NCBI GenBank assembly: GCA_016706425.1
Contig: JADJJR010000001.1
Location: forward strand, 2,170,001-2,234,000
Source of the DNA: Elusimicrobiota bacterium
Lineage (GTDB): Bacteria > Elusimicrobiota > Elusimicrobia > FEN-1173
Direction: 5' to 3'
DNA: 64,000 nucleotides
The notes below the pieces were generated by a model that worked only from the letters and a program-made list of their open reading frames with translations, was not told where the DNA came from and did not search any database. Both the position numbers and the translations under genes were made by a program. Below are positions 38,001 to 44,207 of this stretch, in pieces. Numbering within the stretch: position 1 is the stretch's first letter; every line of letters starts with the position of its first letter.

Positions 38001-41000
38001 AAGGTCGGCCGTGGTATTCCTCGGCCGTGAAGCTTTCCAGATCCACCCCCATGTCCGCCAATTCAGTGCGAAGGGCCCAACCCCGCTGCAACACGGTTTG
38101 CAATTGGCCCACGGGGGTGTACCCGTTGCGCTTCTTAAGACGCCGGTATTCCTTGGCGAAATCCGCGTAAGCGGCGGCATTGGCCGGTGGATTTTTCAGG
38201 GCGTTCAAATCCTCCACCGTCAAAGGGCCGTAGGTGTCCAAGAAATAAAACAGGGATCCGTTGGTGTCCAACAGGGCGCCGGACACATCGGCCCCCGCGC
38301 CGCCGTAAAGAACGGTGGTGGGGCGGTTGTCCGGGTTGATGTGACGGCGGGTGGCCGTCCGATATTTCACCATCGCGGGGTGCAGCAGTCCCGCCTGAAC
38401 CGGACGCTGGTCGGTGACCGCCCCGTCCGTGGAGACCGCGGGACCCGGCCGCACGATCAACGACAACATCGGCACCCGCCGGAGAGAATTGAACAACCGC
38501 GGACCCGCCCAATCGTTCCACACCAATCCCGCCAGGTTCCAGCCGATGTGAAACAGGGTGTTGAGGCCGACCAAACCCACGAGGGGCAGCACATTGAGGG
38601 CCAGGGCCGATCCAACGGCCGAGCCAAAAACACCCGGGGCCAGGGCGCCAAGCCCCTGGACAAACGCGGCTCCCGGCGCCGCAAAATAGAAGATCGCCGC
38701 GAAGGCACCCCCGATGTAACGCACCGCGAGCCGCGTGGTTTCGGCTATGGATTCTTCTTCAGGATAAAGAGCGACCCGGTCCCGCCGGGCCCAACGCTCC
38801 ACCCCTTCGTGCAGGTGGGCGAAAAGGGGGACGCTCAAAAGAACCCCCAAAGCAAAAGCGGTTTCCCGCACGCCGGGGACCTCCCCGGCGACCGCGCGCA
38901 CCACCGCCTCCAACGCGCCGCCAAAAACCAGATGTCGGAAAAGATACTCCTCGACCACCGGCGCCACCAGCACCGCGAGAAAAACATAGGCGGCGTACCA
39001 CCCGCCCCCCCGGGATTTCCACCGCTCAAACAAGCCGTCGAAAACGAAGAGAGGCCGGGCGCGGAACGCCGGGGCAACAACGCCTTCTTCGCCCGGGGTC
39101 GAAATCGGACCGCCCAACGCCAGGGTGCGAATGTTTTGATAAGTGCCGTAGGCCACACCGGGGCTCCACGATTCCCGCTCCCCTTTGGGCACGGCGGTCT
39201 CGAAATCCGACCGGGGGATCAACCGCGTCCCGGGCACGGGGAATTGATGGGCGTGATCGCTGAAATCGTTGCCGATGGCGGCCACGTCCCCGGTGACGAA
39301 AGTCAGCGTCCCGTTCCGGCGGGCGGCTTCGCGCCGGGCGATGAAATTAAGGAAGGACGATTCCCCCCGCGGGTAGTCCACCGCGGGCACGTCCATGGCC
39401 GCGGAATGGCGGTACACGTCGATCGAGGCGTCGTAGGACTCCAACAACCCTTCGAAGGTCGAGGGGTCGGTGATGTCCCCGCGCCAATAAATGATTGCCC
39501 GCGTCGTTTCTTCGTGTTCGGTGGGGTGTCGCCACGGGAAACGGACCACCAGGGCGCCCGTTTTCACGGCGCTGCCCGAGACCTCCGCGCGCGCGGGGTC
39601 CACGCCGAGGCCTCGAAGTTCGGCCCTCAAAGCCAGTCCGAAAGGAACGCCCTCCACCTCGAAGGCCGTCGACCACCCGAGAACCCCTTTGGACTTGACA
39701 TAGCGGTCGAGGATCTTGCGTTCTCCGGTCGACAACGGCCTCGTTAATTGAGCCCGGATCTCGGGAACGTCGCGGAAACGGGGGTCGCGCGTGACGGCGA
39801 ACAACCGCCCCGGGTTGAGGCTCAAAAAAGGACGGACGATGTCGTTGCCCCCCGCCCCCTCCAAGACCGTCAAAGGCCGATTGCCGGGATTCACTTTTTG
39901 ATGAACGAATAAGTCAAAGCGTTGAACGCGGGGCCCGAGAACATCCGAGGCGATGACGAGCGGCGGCGGCGGCACGGGCTTTCGACGCACGATGTAAGCG
40001 GTGCCGTCGCGCCCGCCGGACCGAACGGGATAGTCGCCGGGCAGAGAGGTCGAGCCGATCTCAAAACCGAACCGTTTCCCTCCCTCGGCGGGTGCCAACG
40101 GCAGGGGGTCCAGGACCGCCCGAAGCTCACTCATTCGGTGGACGGCGTCGGCCTCGGTGCCGCCGGGCAACACGATCGCCAAGACGCCGTTGCTCTTTAT
40201 GGCGCTCGCGGCGGCGCGCAACCAAACGGGGTCCACGCTCTCGACGTCCACCACGGCCACGTCGAAAGAGGCCGACGACATCCAATCCGCGACGGGGCGG
40301 CCGACGCCGAGACGTTCCTCCCGGCTGTCGGGGGCGACCCGGTGCCCGGTGAGCGCCAGGGCGTCCGACAACCCGGCCAATAAAGGCTCTTCACGATCCG
40401 TTAAAACCGCCGTCCGCAACGGTCCGGGGGGGACCTCCCACAACCAACGGGCGGCCATCCCCCGAATGGGATCCGCCTTCGGTGTGGCGGAACCGGACCC
40501 CCATTCCCGCGCGACCTTTCCGAGCCGGGCCAAAACCCCGGCCACGCCGCCGTCATCGATCGGCGAGAAACGGGGTTGGCCAGCGGCGTCCAAAGCCACC
40601 GTCACGGCCGGCGCCTCCGCCCCGGCCATCGTCGGGGCACCGTCCTTTTGTGCGAGGGCGTCGGCCGTGGGCAAGAGCGCCGCTTGAACCCCCGCGGCCC
40701 GTGGCCCGTCGATGGAAGGGTCCAGGGCCTCCAGCGGCACCAACACCCGCGCCCGGGGCAGGTTGATGCGCTGCCCGGCAAAAATTTTCTCGAGGGGCAA
40801 CGGGTCGCGCGCGAAAACGTCGAGCGGTGGGGAGGTCGCCTTGTCAAACCGTGGCGTGACCACGGCCACGGAAGCCCCGGCCGCCTTGAGGCGAGCCAAA
40901 ATCCCTTCTGTGTGAAATCCCCCCGCCACCAGGGCCAGGGTCCGCGGGTGGCCCCGTCGGGAAAGCCGCAGCGTGTTGGCCACCAAGGCGTCGTTGCGGG

Positions 41001-42378
41001 CGAGGGCCTTTTCACAGAACGCCTCAAAGGGCGCCCAATCCGGCAAAGACGCCACCGCCGCCCCCGCGAAGGCGGCCACCCGCGGTCCCAAGGCCGCGAT
41101 GTCCCGGCGGCGCTCGGCGTAGGCCGCCCAATCGGACGGCGTCATCGCGCTCTCGGTCAAACGCGCGAGGAGGTCGACATCGTTCGCCAGGTCCATGAGC
41201 CGACGTTGATCCGCGCCGGGCGCCAAGGCCCGGCCGGCGGCTTTCTCGGCGGCGAGCAGCTCGTCCAAAAGGCGGGCCCGCTGGATGGATTCCACCCGCG
41301 CGACGTAGTCCAGATAAGCGGCGAAAGCGGGGGTGTCCCGCGGGTCAAGCCCGGCGCGCGCTTGGGCGCGGCGCAACCGTTCGTTGAACTCCCCCGCCGT
41401 GAGCGCCCCGGCGCGGTGGCTTTGGGCTTCGCGCAAAAGAGCGGTGAGGTCCTCGGGGGACGATCGGGCCGTCAGTTGCTCGAGGACGCGGCGGCGTTCC
41501 CTTTCGGCGCGGGCAAAGTCCAGTCGGGCTTCGGCGTCCAGGGCTTCGATGAACATCCGCAGCGACGGACCGGTCGCGTGCGGCGCCAGGAAACGGGCGT
41601 AATCGCCGATTTTCCCTCGGCCGGCGTGGAAATCCGCGCGTCGGGCGTCCCAATCCACCAGGGCCGGTGTGTAAACGCGCTTCTTAAGGGGCGCGAGCCG
41701 TCGGCGCAAATCCTCCACGGCGGCCCGGGCGCGCGGGCCCTCGGCCACGCAGCGCCGGGCGACGCGCACGTTGTCGTAGTAGAGCGCCTTGTCCTCGACG
41801 CCGGTCAGGGCCGGCGCTTGGGGCAACGCGAGGGCCGCCCATTCGGGGCCGCTCAGGTACCCTTCCGCGCGGAAATATTCGGCGGCGCGCGCGAGGTGCG
41901 GGGGGCTGGGATGTCGACGGAAGCGTTCGGTCTCCAAGGGGACCCAGGCGCCCTCCAGGGCGGCGGTGGTCACCCCTTTTTCCGCGAGGGCCCCCAACAG
42001 ACGACCGATGTTCACCTGCGCGGCGTCTTCGGTGTGCACGTCTTGGATGAGCACAACGAGGGGAGCCCCCGGCGCCCCCGCGCGAACGTCCCCCACGGCC
42101 CCGAAGGGCTGGAGGGCGGCGCCCAGGTCCGGCCCGAGCGGGGTGTTCAAAATTTTCGGCGAGGGTTGGGAGGAGGTTGCTCCCTCGCCGAAAAGACGGT
42201 CGAACGGCAAAGACGCGGCCGCGCCGGTGGCGGCGAACAACCCCGCGTCGCGGTCGGGCCGCCGGGCGGCGCGGCGCTGTTCCCAAAAACCCGTTTCGCC
42301 CGCGTGCGCGGCGGCCACGTTCGTGAAAAAGTAGGCGGCGCTCAGCGCGCCGCTAAAAATAGCTCGGAGGGAGCCCAT
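29083..42378 (-). CDS. Giant secreted multidomain protein with two CPBP (CAAX-protease-like) domains
   Basis: 4431 residues in one frame. A signal peptide (1-26, AAAHA before G27) is followed by a ChaN/TraB-like region (111-490; IQDVHTED at 111-118, VAGGFHTEG near 482). Three diverged copies of an unnamed ~240-residue domain lie near 822-1055, 1335-1565 and 1635-1870 (TVLYGGAGADV, later PGG...TDD). CPBP segments: about 1100-1310 (VVEEYLFRH, FHIGWN) and 2720-2870 (AAEEWFFRQ, AHTLVN). Near 2215-2330 a segment resembles ADP-ribosyltransferases (LYRGTT, FFSYKWEEARGYA, LETVRAL); near 2535-2555 GGSRYRFSEH..DVDVLL looks like a nucleotidyltransferase. A membrane helix lies near 4045-4095. Function unknown; such giants are reported from Omnitrophota-like bacteria. 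ATG 42378 gives the signal peptide and follows a -10 box. Confidence 0.85.
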   Translation of the reverse strand: MGSLRAIFSGALSAAYFFTNVAAAHAGETGFWEQRRAARRPDRDAGLFAATGAAASLPFDRLFGEGATSSQPSPKILNTPLGPDLGAALQPFGAVGDVRAGAPGAPLVVLIQDVHTEDAAQVNIGRLLGALAEKGVTTAALEGAWVPLETERFRRHPSPPHLARAAEYFRAEGYLSGPEWAALALPQAPALTGVEDKALYYDNVRVARRCVAEGPRARAAVEDLRRRLAPLKKRVYTPALVDWDARRADFHAGRGKIGDYARFLAPHATGPSLRMFIEALDAEARLDFARAERERRRVLEQLTARSSPEDLTALLREAQSHRAGALTAGEFNERLRRAQARAGLDPRDTPAFAAYLDYVARVESIQRARLLDELLAAEKAAGRALAPGADQRRLMDLANDVDLLARLTESAMTPSDWAAYAERRRDIAALGPRVAAFAGAAVASLPDWAPFEAFCEKALARNDALVANTLRLSRRGHPRTLALVAGGFHTEGILARLKAAGASVAVVTPRFDKATSPPLDVFARDPLPLEKIFAGQRINLPRARVLVPLEALDPSIDGPRAAGVQAALLPTADALAQKDGAPTMAGAEAPAVTVALDAAGQPRFSPIDDGGVAGVLARLGKVAREWGSGSATPKADPIRGMAARWLWEVPPGPLRTAVLTDREEPLLAGLSDALALTGHRVAPDSREERLGVGRPVADWMSSASFDVAVVDVESVDPVWLRAAASAIKSNGVLAIVLPGGTEADAVHRMSELRAVLDPLPLAPAEGGKRFGFEIGSTSLPGDYPVRSGGRDGTAYIVRRKPVPPPPLVIASDVLGPRVQRFDLFVHQKVNPGNRPLTVLEGAGGNDIVRPFLSLNPGRLFAVTRDPRFRDVPEIRAQLTRPLSTGERKILDRYVKSKGVLGWSTAFEVEGVPFGLALRAELRGLGVDPARAEVSGSAVKTGALVVRFPWRHPTEHEETTRAIIYWRGDITDPSTFEGLLESYDASIDVYRHSAAMDVPAVDYPRGESSFLNFIARREAARRNGTLTFVTGDVAAIGNDFSDHAHQFPVPGTRLIPRSDFETAVPKGERESWSPGVAYGTYQNIRTLALGGPISTPGEEGVVAPAFRARPLFVFDGLFERWKSRGGGWYAAYVFLAVLVAPVVEEYLFRHLVFGGALEAVVRAVAGEVPGVRETAFALGVLLSVPLFAHLHEGVERWARRDRVALYPEEESIAETTRLAVRYIGGAFAAIFYFAAPGAAFVQGLGALAPGVFGSAVGSALALNVLPLVGLVGLNTLFHIGWNLAGLVWNDWAGPRLFNSLRRVPMLSLIVRPGPAVSTDGAVTDQRPVQAGLLHPAMVKYRTATRRHINPDNRPTTVLYGGAGADVSGALLDTNGSLFYFLDTYGPLTVEDLNALKNPPANAAAYADFAKEYRRLKKRNGYTPVGQLQTVLQRGWALRTELADMGVDLESFTAEEYHGRPSLAFSWAYAGQSSRRRRLVFVNANLFRPETYQDVLGRGVDVYLQRAALTVPNEYKHPPTFLRDIAAVMSPGGVMATDDVSVDSMGSHADHRAEFPLAMPISRMPGEERLFADVQAALREGRAGSPVPELSGYGNRLNIRFAPFGKIPLSRPSAAPGSPPRSAGQSPVTQNKLLATPFVEHDLAVRAVVNPRRADTTVLYGGAGADVTNVMLTWDPARVYMIAPYPGLTVESLRAALSEGPPPIDTVYSREKFSVGYSRRTFLSAPPNVALAIAIEIAALDVPFQAVEVLEVGGRPAVRFPWEGRERTVVFHDGLLENTAAYRDVLDKGLDGFYTRAGMTLATAYVEKADFLFAIAAVCRPGGFLVTDDAAWQDTWVARDYGASFPFPAEEIPIPREEVWGPLMDAWIEDLSGGQIGNRNEYRYGWGVRVRRLTSPVQSPPAHPAPDTEEDLSDFGTLAVRPVSDAESQKYDILLNNEPVGTFRWVPQDEGVWSVEDMNIQLRFRMSPRFRGALFRHLARHAPDRELQFSAGLWIMALYNMPQYFDGQGLRAMFQKDLQAGIPWDHAPAWNSAAFLERLKAEGIPFLSNEVLSQLVLRGRVTEPRGPPAGAPTEAERIARIQRFKPSDVPIRLLARASSSSALGPNHRVVALDGQTIAWMRLELDRSIVTLSGLRLRPGWPYPADIARVFDLALAWARRQGAREMVFKDVQRPAQFKLMEGQFGPGQMSVRSTADSHWRRLDREDFRPVLEGLATSADPAVSPGQSVHLRAPLEGILYRGTTVSHLRKNLAERPGGGVRLVGGRAAFHDAPFFSYKWEEARGYAFNRRSGEDPAVVIEVGHDALAAWGVNLPSLTDDHLPAQSLAGGVPLETVRALSVYNEALARWERITGVEKIRAFVFAKAAPLREVKPRSVFVSPALEVNPPHELDAAIDRLGIRPAWDELSIAVGLDQASRYFNGLYERLQGKLSDPSPLIRRQVRTVLSALPVAGGRLSRPTQRREERRLWRHVMRDPLSEEGQRALETLRVWGGVPTTERAVLVRLPDLAPLEAALWEAAERTSEYDALGFPVRADIIGGSRYRFSEHRPDVDVLLSYQPDDPVVANWIQPRTVYNVFLRELSESLPAGSRVETDRYGAIVTLRVSEERFVRFELNIHPHPGSSTDGVTTALRTLALSSGRDPEALDLEREYYLGENWVSKSRIFDSAPSVPGIFEPLRKRAAALPEDPGDTPAITREQIEKRLNRPASVLLLPARWVDPKPMLILEPFLSPLRGLGRSGSALYAGAVLIFSAAEEWFFRQLLLGDAVAGAAPLWLGFLGEGFVYTGVVLLAFVFLHPILRGVASALFNPPGRRVVPPEGLIDTVWRTYFGGLFTVLYFMNPEGIANILAHTLVNLWVMSQHREVAEGRTPSRPWPLMSILMGTPPEAKPAPIAEMKKSQFDLERFVAVARRSAPRGTDAEGRSVPAKLVVMGGDWDATMGPPAEVRLILDLGEKANSAETDQKIMIFLKDWLAELKTTDVVESADTVVGPRTYFRLVFPSQGGKRVWSIPVHVRVVAGDPLAAAVSDLEFQPRDFWDRIRRVLRAEWLFGNPADHARWLKTFHEQKKLNRAGEVFDADPAFRAAMDKWRNPRAAVASLGLDRAKAVLEEARDRRLPGTGAPPTPRPAGPLLRENPDAVRGFLDLLMEGSRLDKNLPTAELPAEFRDALAAFSQEGFVANPSGSGRWDLFYRGFRRYFRFVKLAGAPYWTLALEWRPGWGLLLSMTDGKETRIFLVNNYTGAMAAKPTVVLSPQAAPDLGAVAEETRLQNARVEALRILERAVRAVREGREAVARDEIEKDMDAFNASAPPLPVGARRKGARESERLLTLVRGDNRRLNFQNQFLTDESVRVRLLWPRGHHPVALVTRGDGRTLVFAVERYFESTDKNREIGAPPLWEFATMDEARQRVPRYFDLAAGIDAALAVPAPEDVRGRLDALNGATVFAETTSFPLFRSDGSRVTTLVLRAAGEYGLRFALPKSGLELVLSARGEKWVFALGRFHRAHQFEAVVGTTAGHTSRAQKSLFSEALEPLLAALGAPAFLNYWDEPPKAAELREVFNRAAWTVRTDNRGRVPITLPTRLGQLGQIDIPAVLVPDALYTVKVEWFRAGGYVLSLEGKDGVHAFALGRFRRAVFARDDRRSVSATLLGIYPNRTEMRAAVHALPSLLLRRADLAGRQRIADPALISILPKGGWVLTNTRGGKYLWDDPFEDVRWHFHGVGERGREHRVRIHVVDGIGAVSVFEYEGSENVKSRFKIYSRFTPAARRNGAREVQIFPHKGVYFHPDEVARAIGGMKPAAADPAAWEGVPDSPEKMQRALERLVMAYTPPAELRGAGAMVFPLEGPRATRGRGRSSGRFLVSLNRNGVAGFSEFLSQRLGEFAEVRSLNGGRDLHVIYHGGQTRSTFLAHIRLSPGRLLDALVEWSEELLQINWDERLKLQAQFQLNADANGDSGVRILRMIERAWLVRQYFNRLGPLSAQFERPEAGELNYRFKAWSYVNSDAFLSSEKKLRAILARIKTVLTDSDKAEYEKRLLAKVRSQKPLSAIAGKVLAAGTMILMGSNALGAETALAVSPEPLGILVSAGAALLVWAAVSVGRRVMGALKGAVVPPPPLAERTVPLDNQTVAALLADMSPGPRDMAPLEVSIDWRRVPTAARREDPAPLPSDRVEELDALARGDARVLSGWTGPDLEERLTEVSQAALARAAEGDRSAWIAGAALGARDGLRPERAAARLRWSVAAWAAAVKERPAADRTRMLAAFEKGYNALRREVLRARAVGAAVLGRDAVVDLTPLFEPGAEEARAVIGPMVAILLSRLRSTPEARATFVVRTPVDRGTVEKSLAALVPGGAAAPRATLLLASEKEGASHLIGGRFSVAIYTEKRGRPGSLALVGFTPDTLAESMETVAALGARLVPFVKPLGDELENALRQIRFLSVNA

Positions 42379-42387
42379 GCAGGAATT

Positions 42388-42395
42388 AGTATAAT
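42388..42395. promoter_or_regulatory. Overlapping divergent -10 boxes
   Basis: TATAAT on the plus strand (42390-42395) overlaps TATACT on the minus strand (42393-42388). The minus box lies 9 nt before the giant gene's ATG, giving a nearly leaderless message; the plus box would give DUF1805 a leader of about 43 nt. Firing of one should exclude the other. No strong -35 is visible for either. Confidence 0.45.
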
Positions 42396-42444
42396 CCCCG
42401 TTCCAGAATGTGCTCTTAAGACTCTGTAACAAAGTTGTAACAAT

Positions 42445-42732
42445 ATGAACCATACCGAATCCTCCCTTTTCGAAGGCCGCGCCAGCGCGCACCACATCGC
42501 CTTGCCCGGCGCCCCTCTGCTCGTGGCCCGGGCCGCGAACGGGTTCGTCATGTGCGGGTTCCTCGACATCCGGTCGGCCGACAAATTTCAATGCGCGGCG
42601 GCCGTCGTCCGGGGCGTCAAAGACGTCGACGAGTTGCTCGTGAAAACCGTCACGGACGTGAGCGCCTCGGCCGCCGCCCTGGGCGTGACCGTCGGCATGA
42701 CGGGCCGACAGGCCCTCGAAAAATTCCTCTGA
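42445..42732 (+). CDS. DUF1805 (YunC-like) protein
   Basis: 95 residues. The C-terminal TDVSASAAALGVTVGMTGRQALEKF and central VMCGFLDI match the small DUF1805 family typified by Bacillus YunC; its biochemical role is unknown. No signal or membrane segment. It starts 66 bp from the divergent giant gene and ends 7 nt before the methyltransferase gene, so it probably heads the plus-strand operon through mfd. Confidence 0.75.
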   Translation: MNHTESSLFEGRASAHHIALPGAPLLVARAANGFVMCGFLDIRSADKFQCAAAVVRGVKDVDELLVKTVTDVSASAAALGVTVGMTGRQALEKFL

Positions 42733-42739
42733 TTTTTTT

Positions 42740-44128
42740 GTGACCCTTCCCGACATCGCTTTGGAGCGACTGTCCCTGGGCGGCGAGGCCGTGGGCCGCC
42801 TGCCGCCCGAAGGCGAGGGCCGCCCCGGGCGGGTGGTGTTCGTGGCCCACGGGGCGCCCGGGGACCGGGCCGTCCTGGACCGAATCAAAAATGAAAAGAG
42901 TTTCGCCCGCGCGGGGATCGCCTCCCTCGTCGCCCCCGGCCCCGACCGCGTGGAACCGCGTTGCCCCCATTTTTTCCGTCCCGGGCGGGCCCCCGCCGAC
43001 GTCTGCGGCGGTTGCGATTGGCAGCACCTGGCCTACCCGGCCCAAATCGACGCCAAACGGAATCTCCTGTCGGAAACCTTTCAACGGATCGCCAAAATCC
43101 CCCGGCCGAACGTGCTCCCCACCGTGGGGGCCGACAGTCCCGAGGCCGCTTGGCGATACCGCAACAAAGTGCAGGTCCCTCTCGCGCGGTCCGGCCACAG
43201 GGTGGTCGCGGGGTTTTACGCCCCGGGGTCCCACACCGTGGTGCCCTTTGACGACTGCCCGGTGCAGGACGAACGTTCCGTGGCGGTGGTGCGGGCCGTC
43301 CGCGGCTGGGCGGAGCGGACGCACCTCCCTCTTTACGACGCGCGGACGGGCCGGGGCGGGGCGCGCCACCTGCTCGTCCGGACCGCGGCCCGGGACGTCT
43401 TGGTCGCCCTGGTCACCACCTCGGAACGGGCCCCGGCGCTGTCGACCTTCGCCCGGGATTTGAAGAAGGCCCTCCCCTTCGTGACGGCGGTCTTCCACAA
43501 CGTGAACGACCGGGAGGGCAACGTGGTCCTGGGACCGCGGTGGGTCCATTTGGGCGGCAAAGACCATCTCGAGGAATCGCTTCTGGGTTTGCGTTTCCGC
43601 CTTTCGCCGGGAGCGTTTTTCCAGGTGAACCACGCCATGGCGGAAAAACTCTACGGGCTCGCCGTCGACATGGCCGCCGCCGGGCCCGCGGATGTGGTTT
43701 GGGAACTTTACGCCGGGGTGGGGGCCATGGGCCAACTCATCGCGCGCCGCGCGAAAACGGTCTGGGCCGTTGAGGAAAACCACCGCGCCGTCCGCGACGG
43801 CATCGGGAGCCTCGCCCTGAACGGCATCGACAACCTGCGATTTCGCCAAGGCCGCTGCGAGCTGGTGTTGGCCCGGCGTCTTTTGCCGGACGCGCCAACG
43901 GTGGTGGTGCTCGACCCGCCCCGGGCGGGGTGCGAGCGCACCGTGCTCAAAGCCGTGATGAAGGCCGCCCCCCGCCGGGTGGTCTACGTGTCCTGCGACC
44001 CGGGCACCCTCGCCCGCGACGCCGCTTACTTGTCGACCGGCGGCTATCTCCTCCAGAAAAGCGTCCCGGTCGACCTCTTCCCCCAAACCGCGCACATCGA
44101 AAGCGTCTCCCTCTTCGAACGGAAATGA
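42740..44128 (+). CDS. rlmD: RumA/TrmA-family RNA uracil-5-methyltransferase
   Basis: 462 residues from a GTG. N-terminal TRAM-like segment (VVFVAHGAPGDRAVLDRI), [4Fe-4S] cysteines in CPHFF...CGGCDWQHL plus a later CPVQ, and a SAM domain with ELYAGVGAMG, VLDPPRAGC (catalytic base region) and YVSCDPGTLARD with the nucleophilic Cys. The FeS cysteines favour 23S rRNA U1939-type methyltransferase over tRNA TrmA, but paralogues cannot be separated by eye. Confidence 0.88.
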   Translation: MTLPDIALERLSLGGEAVGRLPPEGEGRPGRVVFVAHGAPGDRAVLDRIKNEKSFARAGIASLVAPGPDRVEPRCPHFFRPGRAPADVCGGCDWQHLAYPAQIDAKRNLLSETFQRIAKIPRPNVLPTVGADSPEAAWRYRNKVQVPLARSGHRVVAGFYAPGSHTVVPFDDCPVQDERSVAVVRAVRGWAERTHLPLYDARTGRGGARHLLVRTAARDVLVALVTTSERAPALSTFARDLKKALPFVTAVFHNVNDREGNVVLGPRWVHLGGKDHLEESLLGLRFRLSPGAFFQVNHAMAEKLYGLAVDMAAAGPADVVWELYAGVGAMGQLIARRAKTVWAVEENHRAVRDGIGSLALNGIDNLRFRQGRCELVLARRLLPDAPTVVVLDPPRAGCERTVLKAVMKAAPRRVVYVSCDPGTLARDAAYLSTGGYLLQKSVPVDLFPQTAHIESVSLFERK

Positions 44129-44207
44129 CCAAGCCGTGGGAGGCGCGGAAAGGGTTGGAGGGCGCTCGCCCGGAAACCAGGACCGGAGCGAGGGGATCAC
44201 GGAACCC

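Noticed and set aside
42379..42888. Upstream extension of the giant gene
   Set aside because: It would run through the DUF1805 gene and the divergent promoter; the ATG at 42378 gives a clean signal peptide.
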